A DNA stretch of 64,000 nt from Paramacrobiotus metropolitanus (lineage: Eukaryota; Tardigrada; Eutardigrada; Parachela; Macrobiotidae). Below the pieces are notes generated by a model. That model searched no databases. It saw nothing but the letters and a program-made list of their open reading frames with translations, and was not told the origin of the DNA. The translations under genes and the position numbers were made by a program. The stretch lies in NCBI RefSeq assembly GCF_019649055.1, contig NW_026570224.1, forward strand, positions 2,542,001 to 2,606,000, written 5' to 3'. Shown piece by piece: positions 48,769-59,821 of this stretch. Every line of letters begins with the position of its first letter. The first letter of the stretch is position 1.

Positions 48769-51596
48769 TTCTTGGCGTATAGCTGCTACATCCCTGCAAG
48801 ATTTGTTCCAGCTGGCGCTATTTCGGATTCTCATTCTTGTTTGATTTTTAATCCTTATTGAACTGTAGTGCAGCACATAATTTACACCGGGCATGGAGTC
48901 TATTGGTCTACTTGTGACTTTATTTTACTAGTATTGGAAACTATGCAAGAACCAATGCATTTTAAACACTTTGCGCATAAGCAAAATTATTTATGTAGAT
49001 GGTTTGTTGGTGTTTATGTAATGTATTATGCACGAACTGCTTTTTGTTGATAGAAAAATACTTTCTGACTGTATGTTACCATATGGATTCGGACATAGTG
49101 TAATTTATTGTTTACAACGAAAATTTCATTGTCCGCACCAATCGTGTTCTGTATAGTTTTGTAGTTTACTTCTTGTCGATCTCGATAAACCAATTTGCAA
49201 AAACAATGTGTTTTATGTTTGTTTGCGCTGTTTAACGACTGATCTGGCTATTCTGCTGTTTGTTGTATAAAAAATATGGAACTCTGTTATGGGCATGACC
49301 GGAAAAAGATGCTTTTAATGCACTATCATGATATCATCAGTTTCGTTGTGAAAACAATAAAATCTAATTTACGCAGCTTTATATTATTAATCCCGTGGGT
49401 GAATTTTTTTTATATCGCACAGGATCAGATTTTTAGATTACTGATAAAGTGGCAACAGAACATGGTTAACAATAATAAATATCATACGTATATAAAGTGT
49501 TCGATCGACCTTTGAATTTACTTAATTTATGACGTTAATTGGACACACAAACTGCTCGTGGTTATACTGGCTAATAATACAGTTTGTAAAAATTTTTGTG
49601 CTGCATTCCTCTACCGTGCATGAATTTCTGCACTGATGTTTAAGCGTATTCTACCTATTGTTTAGAATACATGTAAAATCCTGTTGTTTATTGATATCAA
49701 CTTCCACACACTGGAAATTCCAAACACAATGATTTCGAGCACTTAACGCATCCTTTTGTATACAGCTTCAGGAAGTTTGACGTAAATGCAGCAAAAGTAA
49801 GCCTTATACTGCGCAAACCGGAGTTTTTCCATACACGTTGATTTCGACCGCTCCTCACAAACTGCATCTTTAGTATTCTGCAATCCTTTTCCGGATTTTT
49901 TATTGATCAAGGTTAATGTTCGGCTGGATGATTTCTGTTTTCATTTTTCAATAAAGAAATAAGAAGAATGCTACAATGCCCATATAATTTTATAAAACTG
50001 CCCTTTTTTGTTTTAATGTTGAATATTATGCTTCGGGTTGAACCTTTCTACTTCATTGACGACAATATTTTTTTACTATGGCGAAACAGTATCCCAGCAA
50101 ATTCTAAGGGACAAGGACATTGTTGTTTGGAGAATTCACATTAATCTGATTCATAATTCTTGAGTGTCTGATTATGTGGGATTACCTCCTTACATATTCC
50201 GAACCATCAATCTGTAACATCGCCGCTTGTTTTCAAATGTGTGCTAGCACAAGAAACGGTATCTGGCCATGGCACGCTGCCTGGACTTTTGAAGATCTGG
50301 ATTCCAGGGTATCGGTTTTAAACACGTCTTTGGACATTCCCTTTAAGTGCGTTAGTTTACAGAACTCTGAAGGTCCACAGGAATATTAAAATACTAAAAT
50401 ATCGTTTGTTATAAATTAAAAGAAAATCATAACAGCTAATGCGTTAACGTTTCCGGAGTATTTTATGCATGCGACGGCTAATAGTATCACTAAACATTTA
50501 GCAATAAGTTGCAGTATGTAGATCTATCATTATCTTTATTTCAAGGTTTGAGAATTCCGCTTGTAATTTGCGATTGAAGGCATTATTAGAGCGCAGTAGT
50601 AGCATTAACTAGCAAGGCGCATATACACCTACGGATACACACTTTATTATGCAAGTATCTATACTTCATATGCAGTATACGATAGATTATAGATATTCCC
50701 ATCTAATACTTGCTACATATCAGCACAATTATTATTTGTATTTCTGTTTTTTACATTTTAATTCCACACATGACATGTGGTAAGTAATCCTGGAACGCCC
50801 CGACATACCGCTAGCGTCGGTGCTTGCAACAATCTACGGTCCTCGCAACAAAATTACTGGACAACGTATAACAGACTGTAAAAGCCGCGTTTTATTTTTT
50901 CTTTACCATCGATTTAAGTTGGTCGTAAAATATAATGAATCAAAATACTGCGATTATCAGATTTTTTAAGCTTCTTATTCGCGTATTAGCCATACTCTTA
51001 CCATGTACAGATTGGAATCAACGTGTAAATATAATATGGAATATAGATATATTGTAGTATGTATAGTGAAGTGCGTTTATTTACTCCTTCAAGGAACAGG
51101 TTGCAAGTTATAACGAAGTAAATATGCCAATAAGCGCTAGTAGCGAAAATATATTTTTATAAAATATTAAGTCCTTTACTTCTGAACGCACGTATAGTGT
51201 ACACTTTTGCAACGTTTTGAAGTGCAGCTAGATCCGTAGACTGAGTGCTTGACCTTTCTGAGGCGGTTGGAGTCATGCAGCACTAATCAACCTCTTGCGT
51301 TTTGTGCTAATTAGTGAACACATGCATTTGCATGCTTCATGCATAAAATATTTGGGCAATGAAATTGGTACACTTTCGAATTCGCATATATATCCGGCTC
51401 ATTTTCTAAGTAAAAATTACCACTTAAAACAGTATCGCAACAACAACAACAGAAGGCGAAGGCAGCTGTTACAAGCTTCAAATGATGCCCTTAAGCTAGT
51501 CTCACCAACCGCTATACGCCGATTTATACACTTCAGTCATGTGACTTTTGCCGTTCTGGTTGTACACTTCATGTTGCACACTTCATGTCCGGCACC
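48769..51596. other. Intergenic region after the VAT1-like gene
   Basis: No complete gene. A plus-strand AATAAAG near 49951 is a candidate poly(A) signal. A short frame at about 50248-50300 reads GIWPWHAAW, like the first strand of a trypsin-type protease domain, but no catalytic exon follows. Confidence 0.4.
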
Positions 51597-51603
51597 TATA
51601 AAG
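51597..51603 (+). promoter_or_regulatory. Possible TATA box of the single-domain carbonic anhydrase gene
   Basis: CACCTATAAAGTCC lies 209 bases upstream of the ATG, followed at about 30 bases by TATCAGTT, which resembles an initiator. Positional inference. Confidence 0.35.
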
Positions 51604-51811
51604 TCCCCGGCTGTGTGTCTTATATCAGTTAGTCGGAAAGACATATCTACACCAGTATTAATCAAAAAACGCTAACCTTGTTGCGGGTCGCGAATAGCAA
51701 TAAACACTCATAAGGTCTTCAACAAGTAGCGCATAGCGCCAAAGTTTACTCCGCTGCCTGATTCAGTGTTTGCTACATATTTGCAATAATTAGTTTTGCT
51801 ACACCCACAGT

Positions 51812-54800
51812 ATGGCCGCCCAAACGGACAAACGCCAGCGTCGACGGTCGTTAGAGCTCCTTCCTGGTCATAATTATGATCCCGTCGAATATCTCAAGGT
51901 TGAAATGAATACGGCGGGTGTTTCGCGAAAAAAGTCATTCAACCGGGTGGTCGACGCAATGAAGATCGGGTTGGACAATTTATACGAAAGTGAGTACTCT
52001 ACCGATTTAATTTTATTCCAATTTAATTAGCCTAAATTGGTAAAAGGTGATTTATTTGCGACTGACCAGTTTTAACATTTTTCTGATTTTTATCCCATTT
52101 TCCTGTAAGTTCGACTAAAAAACGTGCTCTTTAAAATGCACTGAAAAATTAAATAAATATTGCAAGTAGAATGTTGCATTGGTGCTTAAGTGGACCTAAG
52201 CCGTTGTAAAAGTTAGTAAGCTACCTATACAAGCTTTCATAATTAAGTCATGCGAATACGATTATTACTTATTGTACGTATACTCGCACGTATGTGATGA
52301 CTTACAGCTGTAAATTACAAAATAATTATTAGTAATTTAATATGCGTAACTACAAAGCCAACAATGTATTCTTTGGGAGCCGGTACCGTGCCGTATACGT
52401 GAGCACATTATACACCACTATCCGAGTAATTAGGCAAAACCAGTTTCACATCCGTGAGATCCAGACGGTCCTATACAGGTGAATAATTTACTGAATATTC
52501 CAAACATTCTGACGGCCACATGCCTGTTTTGATCCTAAAATTAAAAACACAAAAGACTTTGGTTCAGTTTGGCTGATAATATTCCGAAACGGATGTAATC
52601 AGCAAGGCAAATTTGAGTGTCCACTAGGTGAAGGCCATGATATAATGAAATATTAAAGTAATCGCATATAATGCAGTATATATATTATATATATTTGCAT
52701 ACATATACTGTACAATGTGTACATCTTTTAATTTACCGGCTTATATGTGGCTGGAATGCCAAAGGCGGTACTAGTATTTGATACAGAATTACCCTACTAA
52801 GTGCAAATTGCAGTAGCTGCAAGACGTAACATTGTAAGTTCACAATAATTACCCAGGATTAGTAACATATTAGTAACATTTTTTATGATGCTACATATAG
52901 CCATTCCTATTCCTAGCCTGTGATAGTATTTTGCGTAACTTTCTTTGTTTGTGTACACATAAAGCAATTCAATTCTTGTGGACCAGGTACAGTAATTCAT
53001 ACGCCAAAGCACTTGTACAGTACTATTTCTCCACTGGTTCCCCACAGTATACGGTAAAGTTATTCAGTGCTCGTAGTTAGCTTTCTTCTTATTAAATTTT
53101 TATACGTATTTAACAATAAAAAGTTTTTTCAACCATTTTCTGTTTTACGTTCTTAGGGGTATAACCCGACAGTACTGCTAGAATATTTTATTATAATTAA
53201 GAAGTAATACTTACCGAAGCAACCAATGCCAATAAAAAGTTGTGATTCCTTTCTGGATGGTTTAAAGCAGGCAGTACAAAATTGTAAGAATTGCAGACCT
53301 TGTTATACAAATCTATATTATATAATGTACTAGTACAGATACATACTTTCAGACGTGCAGCCGAATTTTTGCAGACCCAACAGTTGTAGAGGCCATTGGC
53401 ACTCACCTTCCGCAAGTTATTCGGCAATCTCCAATTGACATCCGCTTGAGCGATACCGTTTTCGATCAGCGACTCGAATCCCGACCTTTAACGATTGAGT
53501 ACCCATTGCGAGTGGAGAAATTCTGCATGTTCCGTAACACCGGCAGTACATGGAAACTTAGAATAGGAGACCCGCGTTTCCGTAAGTTGACCTCAAATAC
53601 CGGTTCTCCTTCATTTACCATATGTTAAGTGCTTAATTATCCATCTGACTAGATCTTAAAATTTAGATCTTTAAAGAAGTAAGATTAGTAATTAAAAACA
53701 ATTACTGCGTTTTATTTTAAAATGTATTTTCTATGGGCATTTGTACTCCAGGGATCAGCGGTGGACCATTGCAATCTGTGTACCAATTGGACCAAGTGCA
53801 CGCTCATTGGGGCCCGAATAATATTGTCGGATCAGAACATACGGTCAACGGATACCAGTATGCTGCCGAATTGCATTTCGTACACTGGAATACGGGCAAA
53901 TGTCAAACCATTGATACTGCGGCGTCCCGACCAGATGGTCTGGCGGTGATTGGAGTGTTTTTGAAGGTACTCGAACGGATGCAGTATTATTTTCTCGTCA
54001 AAAATTGTAATTCTTGATAAAAAAAATGTCTATGCTGCATTTTGCAAATTTTTATTAAGGTTTGGGAACAAATAATTTAGTTTTGTAAGTGACCCATGAT
54101 GGCATACCGGCAATGCCAAAGATATCGAATTATAGTACATTTGTTAATATCTAGTTTAAGATGAAAAGATAACCGTGCTCCTGCAAAATGAATTTAAAGC
54201 TGACTATACGCATTTCTTACGATATTCCACCAACCCCAGTGCGATTTTGAAGGATACAATAAGTTAGCGCTATTAAAAGGACACCTTATAGGTGCAATTC
54301 GGTTACGCTGTATGCTCCGAAGGAAAAGATAAAACTAGTCTTTCAAAACGGTTTTGATGCCATTTGATCACGGAGCACTTGCAATAAATTTAGCGAGGAG
54401 CTTTTATGTTTTCTCAGGACGTAAATTTTGAAACATTAAACTGCTGAATAAGGCGTTAATGTACCATTCTTGTTTTCTGGCCGATGGCTTCTGTCGTAAA
54501 CTCGTCTTGGCAAAACATCAACTATCATTAAATTCTAAATAAAGTGGTTTAGGACATAAATATTGGATTATTCCGTAAACCAGTGTCGAACTTTTTAAAA
54601 GTATTCCATTCGAGCATATCGTTTTTGACAAAAAGCTTTTACAATAACCCGATGCGTATATTAAGTAGATTATACTCCCGCATATTGATAAATGTGTACA
54701 AAAGTGTTGGCTCATTTTCAGGTTGGCAAGCCTCACCCCGAAATACAGAAGCTGGCGGACGCTATGCAAGACATCCATTATTCAGGACAAGAGATTTCTC

Positions 54801-55657
54801 TAGATGACAAGAATATAAACGTTAAAAAGCTCATGCCCGAAGGTACAGATAACTGCAAAAGATGATAAAAATAAGAACAACTTTTAGCCTTCTACGAAAA
54901 CAAAGAGGCTCAAACACAATAATTCTAACTAAGTAATAAACACTTTTCGATAAAAGGAAAGGACGAAAGGCTATTATATTATTATAACATGTTTACCGAG
55001 TAGTTAGACCGCGTGCCATTAATTAAAATGACGACGCTTTAAATACTTAAAGGAGGTCTTAAGTGTTCAAAAGTTCATCTACCATTAATAGACTACCATA
55101 ATCTTGCGTTAGACTGTTTTCCGGCGACTTTTTTCGTGATACTTGATGAAATATAGTCCAATAGTTCTCTAAAATGTGTAAAAGCGTTCTTGATTTACTT
55201 CATGCAGATACGTCGCAATATTGGACTTACGATGGATCGTTGACCACAACACCGTACGACGACTGTGTGATCTGGATAGTGTTGAAAAATCATATCGAAG
55301 TGTCCAGTGAGCAGGTTGGTGCAAATAATGGTCAGCTCACAAGTCAAATCAGATCAAATACCCGAACATATATTTGTCTGCATTTGTAAAGTTAAGGTCT
55401 TTGTTCCCTTGACTATAGCAGCATTTGTGTACTGCGTAAAGACTGACCAGTCTATCGTTTTTGTTTTACATCCTACTATATGGTTTTTGTTTTTCCAGCT
55501 GGAAGCTATGCGGACCTTGGTAGAATTTCAAGAAGGCCAGAATGCACCAGATAAACATGCGTCTTGTGGCCGGGTCGTCCACAATTTCCGTCCAGTACAA
55601 AATAGCATTGTGAAAGTGCGGTCATCCTACAAGCCAGCATTGAACACATATTTTTAA
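51812..55657 (+). CDS. Alpha carbonic anhydrase, single domain
   Basis: Interconverts CO2 and bicarbonate. Six exons: 51812-51989, 53375-53581, 53752-53966, 54722-54842, 55208-55314, 55499-55657; all phases match, 328 residues. Domain starts at QSPIDI (77-82). Zinc ligands His145, His147 (VHAHWG) and His170 (ELHFVHW) are present, as are the gatekeeper Glu157 (GSEH) and Thr253 (SLTTTP), so catalysis is expected. The His64 proton-shuttle position is Ser (NTGSTW). No signal peptide; the first 75 residues are a basic then mixed extension (KRQRRRS) not typical of the family, so a cytosolic form is likely. The first intron is 1.4 kb; exon 1 is assigned because phase and strand fit and an upstream TATA exists, but it is the weakest part of the model. 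Exons 3-5 have the same lengths (215, 121, 107) as in the neighbouring gene, showing a tandem duplication. Confidence 0.88.
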
Positions 55658-55855
55658 CTATGACGCGCAATGCCGAGCAATTCTTGATCAAATTGATCAG
55701 CAGATGCAATTTTAACCCTTATGACTTCTATAGCATATTGAATTACTCTATGGTATGAAATTGATTGTTTGTTGTTTGCTTTGAGTTATCTTTACACCTG
55801 ACTAGTGTGATATGTGCAAAGAGGTAATTATTGTTCAGAATTCTTTGATTGTCAA

Positions 55856-55861
55856 AATAAA
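55856..55861 (+). terminator. Probable poly(A) signal of the single-domain carbonic anhydrase gene
   Basis: AATAAA lies about 200 bases after the stop, before the MITE. Confidence 0.5.
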
Positions 55862-56085
55862 ACCATGCGTCTAAAAAAATATGTTAATTACTTCTGGTTT
55901 TTATTCATGATGACATATTCATGATGATATTCATTCATGACACATCTGATTCATGTGGCGTTGAAAGCAAAAGCGCTGATCTGGCTGAAATATTAATTGC
56001 CTCTTTTGTCCTCATACATCCATCGCATAAAGTGTCCAATGAATAATTCATCAGAATTCTACTTCATGTTGTACACAATCCTCTG

Positions 56086-56691
56086 TAGAGCCCTGCGCGA
56101 GCGCCGAGCCTCGGCTCGGCTCGTGAGCGCTCGCGGCTCGCGAGCCGAATGAGCGAGCTTTTACCGCTACTGGCGCGAGCCGAGTCGAGCCGAGCGGTCG
56201 TTTATCGATGGGCGAGCGAGCCGAGCGAGCGGCAGTCAGAGGTCACAGCGAGCTGAGCACTGCTTTCTGTCCCGTACTATTTTTTATAGAATTTCTAGCG
56301 ATTTTCTTCCAAAAATGGGCGTTGGCTTCGCGCTTCGCGCGAAATAAGCTGTCCCGAACTATTTTTTGCATAATTTCTGGCGATTTTCCTGTAAAAATGC
56401 GCGTTGGCTTCGCGCGAAATAAACTGGTTTAAATTCATGCAGCGGTGCTGCCATAAAAATACCAAAGTACGTTTTTACAATTAAACCGCATATAACTTTT
56501 GCTCGCGAGCCGTCTGAGCAGAAAAATTTGAAATTGTCTACGAGCCGAGCGATCCGAGCAATAAGAAATCTGGACACGAGCCGAGCGAGCGAGCAGACGA
56601 TTCAGCACGAGCGAGCTGAGAAAAAATTTACAATAGTTAAAATGACACGAGCGAGCGTGAGCCAAACATTTGACGCTCGCGCAGGGCTCTA
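56086..56691. mobile_element. hAT-type MITE with perfect 8 bp target duplication
   Basis: The element begins TAGAGCCCTGCGCGAGCG and ends CGCTCGCGCAGGGCTCTA, an 18-base perfect inverted repeat of a common hAT form. It is flanked by ATCCTCTG on both sides (56078-56085 and 56692-56699). The subterminal arms are packed with GC-rich GAGCCGAGCGAGC-type repeats in both orientations, unlike the AT-rich surroundings. It is non-coding; the short open frames inside are repeat by-products. Confidence 0.93.
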
Positions 56692-56699
56692 ATCCTCTG

Positions 56700-57473
56700 T
56701 ACTTCTATAGTTCTCCTTGTACTTAAAGACACCCACATATAGATATAATGTAACTAGAATAATATAATACGGTTAAATTTACAATAGCTAGCGAATTTCA
56801 GGCATTTACGAGTATGTAGTACGTAGGTAAGTACGAGTATCATTATGTTTATAGATGTCATTATGTTTTGTTATGTTTATAACTTCAAAATCATTAAAGT
56901 ACTACAAATTAAATTAGTTAGTAAATTAGTTAGTAAATTATAATAGTTAGTAAAGTTAGTAAATTATTATCTACTGCCAGTACTGAGTATTTAAATAAAG
57001 CTCACTGGGCTTTATTTAAATATTATTATGTTCTCAAAAGTCAAAAACAGAATTGTTAGTAAGCCTAGATTGTAAAATTTCGCATCAGAAAACCGGCATC
57101 GGAAATGAAGGATAGCGGTAACTGGTAAGTACAATTTGCCGGCTGCAGCTTCTCCCTCCCACATGTAGGCCGCATTAAGATCTGCGAAAATCGCGAAACC
57201 AACCGAAGGGGAACAGTTACAAAATGTTTGCGAATTTTTCGCAGTAAAAAAGCACTCATCGACAGAGACGGACGGAATTTCTGGCTCTATATAAATTTTA
57301 TAGTATTTTAAATATTTTTATACGATATGTACGGACGATTACAGTAATATATATTGTAAACTGCTTTGAATTTGAATGTTGCTGATGAGCTAAATATTAA
57401 GCGTAAGCTCGAATACTTGGTTGGTACTTGGTAGCTTTGAGATTGAAAACGTCGAAGTCAAGGCCTGCTTGCA
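56700..57473. other. Intergenic, nothing recognised
   Basis: Short direct repeats of TTAGTAAATTA occur near 56911-56970. No gene or RNA seen. Confidence 0.4.
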
Positions 57474-58600
57474 ATGGATGTAAACGATGTAATCGACGGT
57501 ATTTTACGGCAAGAAGAAAGGTATGGAACTAATTAAAGTATCTGTATGTTGTTGTGCTTTAGCTGTGTACAGGCAGGTGCTCACTTTCATAGAACTGTAC
57601 GATCCTTGGATTACTGTACATTTCACCCGCATGTTTTGCGCTGTTGAGGGTAAGGCATAACAGATTTTCTCTTTGACAGCTCGTATAACGAAGGCGCGCG
57701 AGAAGGAACAGATTTGGGTCGCACTACTGGTTACGTGGAGGGGTACACTTTTGGGTGGAATAAGGGTTGGGAAATCGGGAACGAGGTGCGTCGGCACGGT
57801 GGTGCGCTATAGTGCTACAAAGTGATGTTATCATTGTCCGTTTCAGATAGGCTTCTATAAAGGATATGCGACCACCGTTCGAAATCACCTTATGACTGAA
57901 AAATCGAACGATAGCCCGTCGACTAAGTAAGCTCTCTTTGAGTTACATCTGTAGGCCGTTTCTGAATACTTCACCACGTATCTGTGGCGCCTGTACAGTA
58001 CGGCTGTTGCGCCGTACCTATTTTTATTCTTTACGCGGTGTCGATGGTAAAAAAATACATAAATACATGTAGCTCTGTTATGTTGAATATTCAGTTATAT
58101 CATTGGATCATTTCTTTGCACATCCGTTTTTTTTTTCGTTTTGACACTAATTTTTTTCCGTATCGACGGCATCGTTAACATTGTAACTGTTATTTCACTA
58201 TTTTTTCATATGGGTTAGTATGTAAAAAAAGAGTGAAAAGCGATGCGAGTTTGAATAACGATTGTTTTGCAATAGTGTTACGTGGATACTCAAATGATTT
58301 GCTTCTATCGGCTCCGATAAATTTTTTCAGGAAACTGCAAGCGATCGAACAGCTACTGGATTTCCTGGCCACTGTGAACTTTGAAAACGTGAATTCTGAC
58401 GCTTTAGCGGAATACATCTCACAGTCGCGCAAAAGATTTCGACAGGTTAATCAGTTGCCGTTTTACGCTTGTGCATATAGTGTCGGCTAAGGTGTGGATG
58501 GTATCTCATAAAACGTGCAACAAGTGTGTACTTGTAATTTTTGCAGCTGTTTCCTGGGGTTTTTCGATTAACCCAAAACGATGCATCGACATCGTTCTAA
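57474..58600 (+). CDS. LTO1: LTO1 (ORAOV1) homologue, iron-sulfur delivery adaptor
   Basis: Small protein that, with YAE1, helps place Fe-S clusters on the ribosome-recycling ATPase ABCE1. Five exons: 57474-57520, 57680-57785, 57847-57926, 58331-58445, 58547-58600; all phases match, 133 residues, the family's usual size. The conserved core is a run of G-x3 repeats (YNEGAREGTDLGRTTGYVEG, then FGWNKGWEIGNEIGFYKGY), the deca-GX3 motif by which LTO1 binds YAE1. A helical region follows (KKLQAIEQLLDFLATVNF). The chain ends in DASTSF. In the family a C-terminal aromatic is the docking point for the cytosolic Fe-S targeting complex, and the terminal Phe fits. It sits between the two carbonic anhydrase genes on the same strand. 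Confidence 0.9.
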
Positions 58601-59821
58601 AAGGTAATGCTTAGGAGATATCCGGCAGTCAACCCGGAAAATGGAATTCGCACACCAAAGGAAGCCCACTGCGTGGAGGTTAGTGGATGCCAGCGATGAC
58701 GAAAATGTTGTTTATCAAAGGAAGCCCAAAGTTATTCGCTACAGTAGAATTTTCTCCTGTTCGGTTCTTGTTGGCACATGGTAGTGCAACAAAACATTAT
58801 GACGTAGCAAACTGCTGTTACGCAGCACAATCTAGATTTTAATTATACAGTATTCTTTTCTGTTAATCGCTATCGAGCTGTGTCCAGATGTATTCAAACG
58901 AATAATGCACACGCTTTTCTCTATAGTGTATTCAACAGAATAAAATATGTGAATCGTAAGACCTTAATGAAGTGTTTATTTTGTGCGGTCTCGTGACGCG
59001 CGTATGTGTTTTTTGGATCCTAGAGTATCAAAAAGGCATGGCGCACTATGTTTTGCAAACTGCGCACCTTCTTCATTGCTACAATATTGTAGGGATTATT
59101 CCGCAGTATATTTTCAGGGTTATTGTTTTATCACAGTGTGGATTTCCATGTAAACCGCAATTTTTTCCGTGTCGTTTTCATTAATATCTTTACTTACGCT
59201 GCCAAAAGAAAGATCCATTCAGTGTCGTGTGCTGACTGCGCGGTTCTATCAATAGAAAAAAATGCTGAAATAAGGCGCTTTCTGGAGAATTTTTATATCG
59301 TTGGATAATAGTTGGTTTATTAGAAATAATCCAGTTTGGTACACCGTTTATGTGGGGGCTATTATCGCCAGCTAAACAATTGACAGTAGTTGTTGATATG
59401 AAACGTATGAAATCACATTGCATTCTTTTGAATTGACCCTACTTGAGAGTCGCGTTCATAGTTGTTTTTCCACTGTTTACTTGATTTTTCCAGCTAAGCA
59501 CAAAAATTTCCTTTTGATAGTTGTTGCACAGCAGAATAAATAGTGCGACAACGTCCAGAACGGGTTTGATATTTTAGGCAGTGTGGTAAAGGATTTTTCT
59601 GCTACTTTACCGGCACATTTTCGAATTCCGTGTTTTTTTTAAAAAGATGAATCCGTTATGGTGGGGTTGTTAGAGAATATGAAGCAGCAGCAAATCAGAC
59701 GCGAACAAGCTTTCCACTCTCCACGCAAAAAGTTTTCCATTTTTGCTAATACAATTTCGGCGATTTTTTGCATGTGGTATTGAGTGTTTTCGGTAAATTT
59801 GTGCGACGTCTTTCGTAAAAA
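58601..59821. other. Intergenic between LTO1 and the double carbonic anhydrase
   Basis: AATAAA at 58939-58944 is a likely poly(A) signal for LTO1. No other gene recognised; the promoter of the next gene should lie at the right end. Confidence 0.45.

Noticed and set aside
51295-51675. 126-codon plus-strand frame upstream of the single-domain carbonic anhydrase
   Set aside because: It overlaps the probable promoter (TATAAAG at 51597) and has no domain features.
56208-56665. Open frames inside the hAT MITE
   Set aside because: They are translations of the GC-rich subterminal repeats, not genes.
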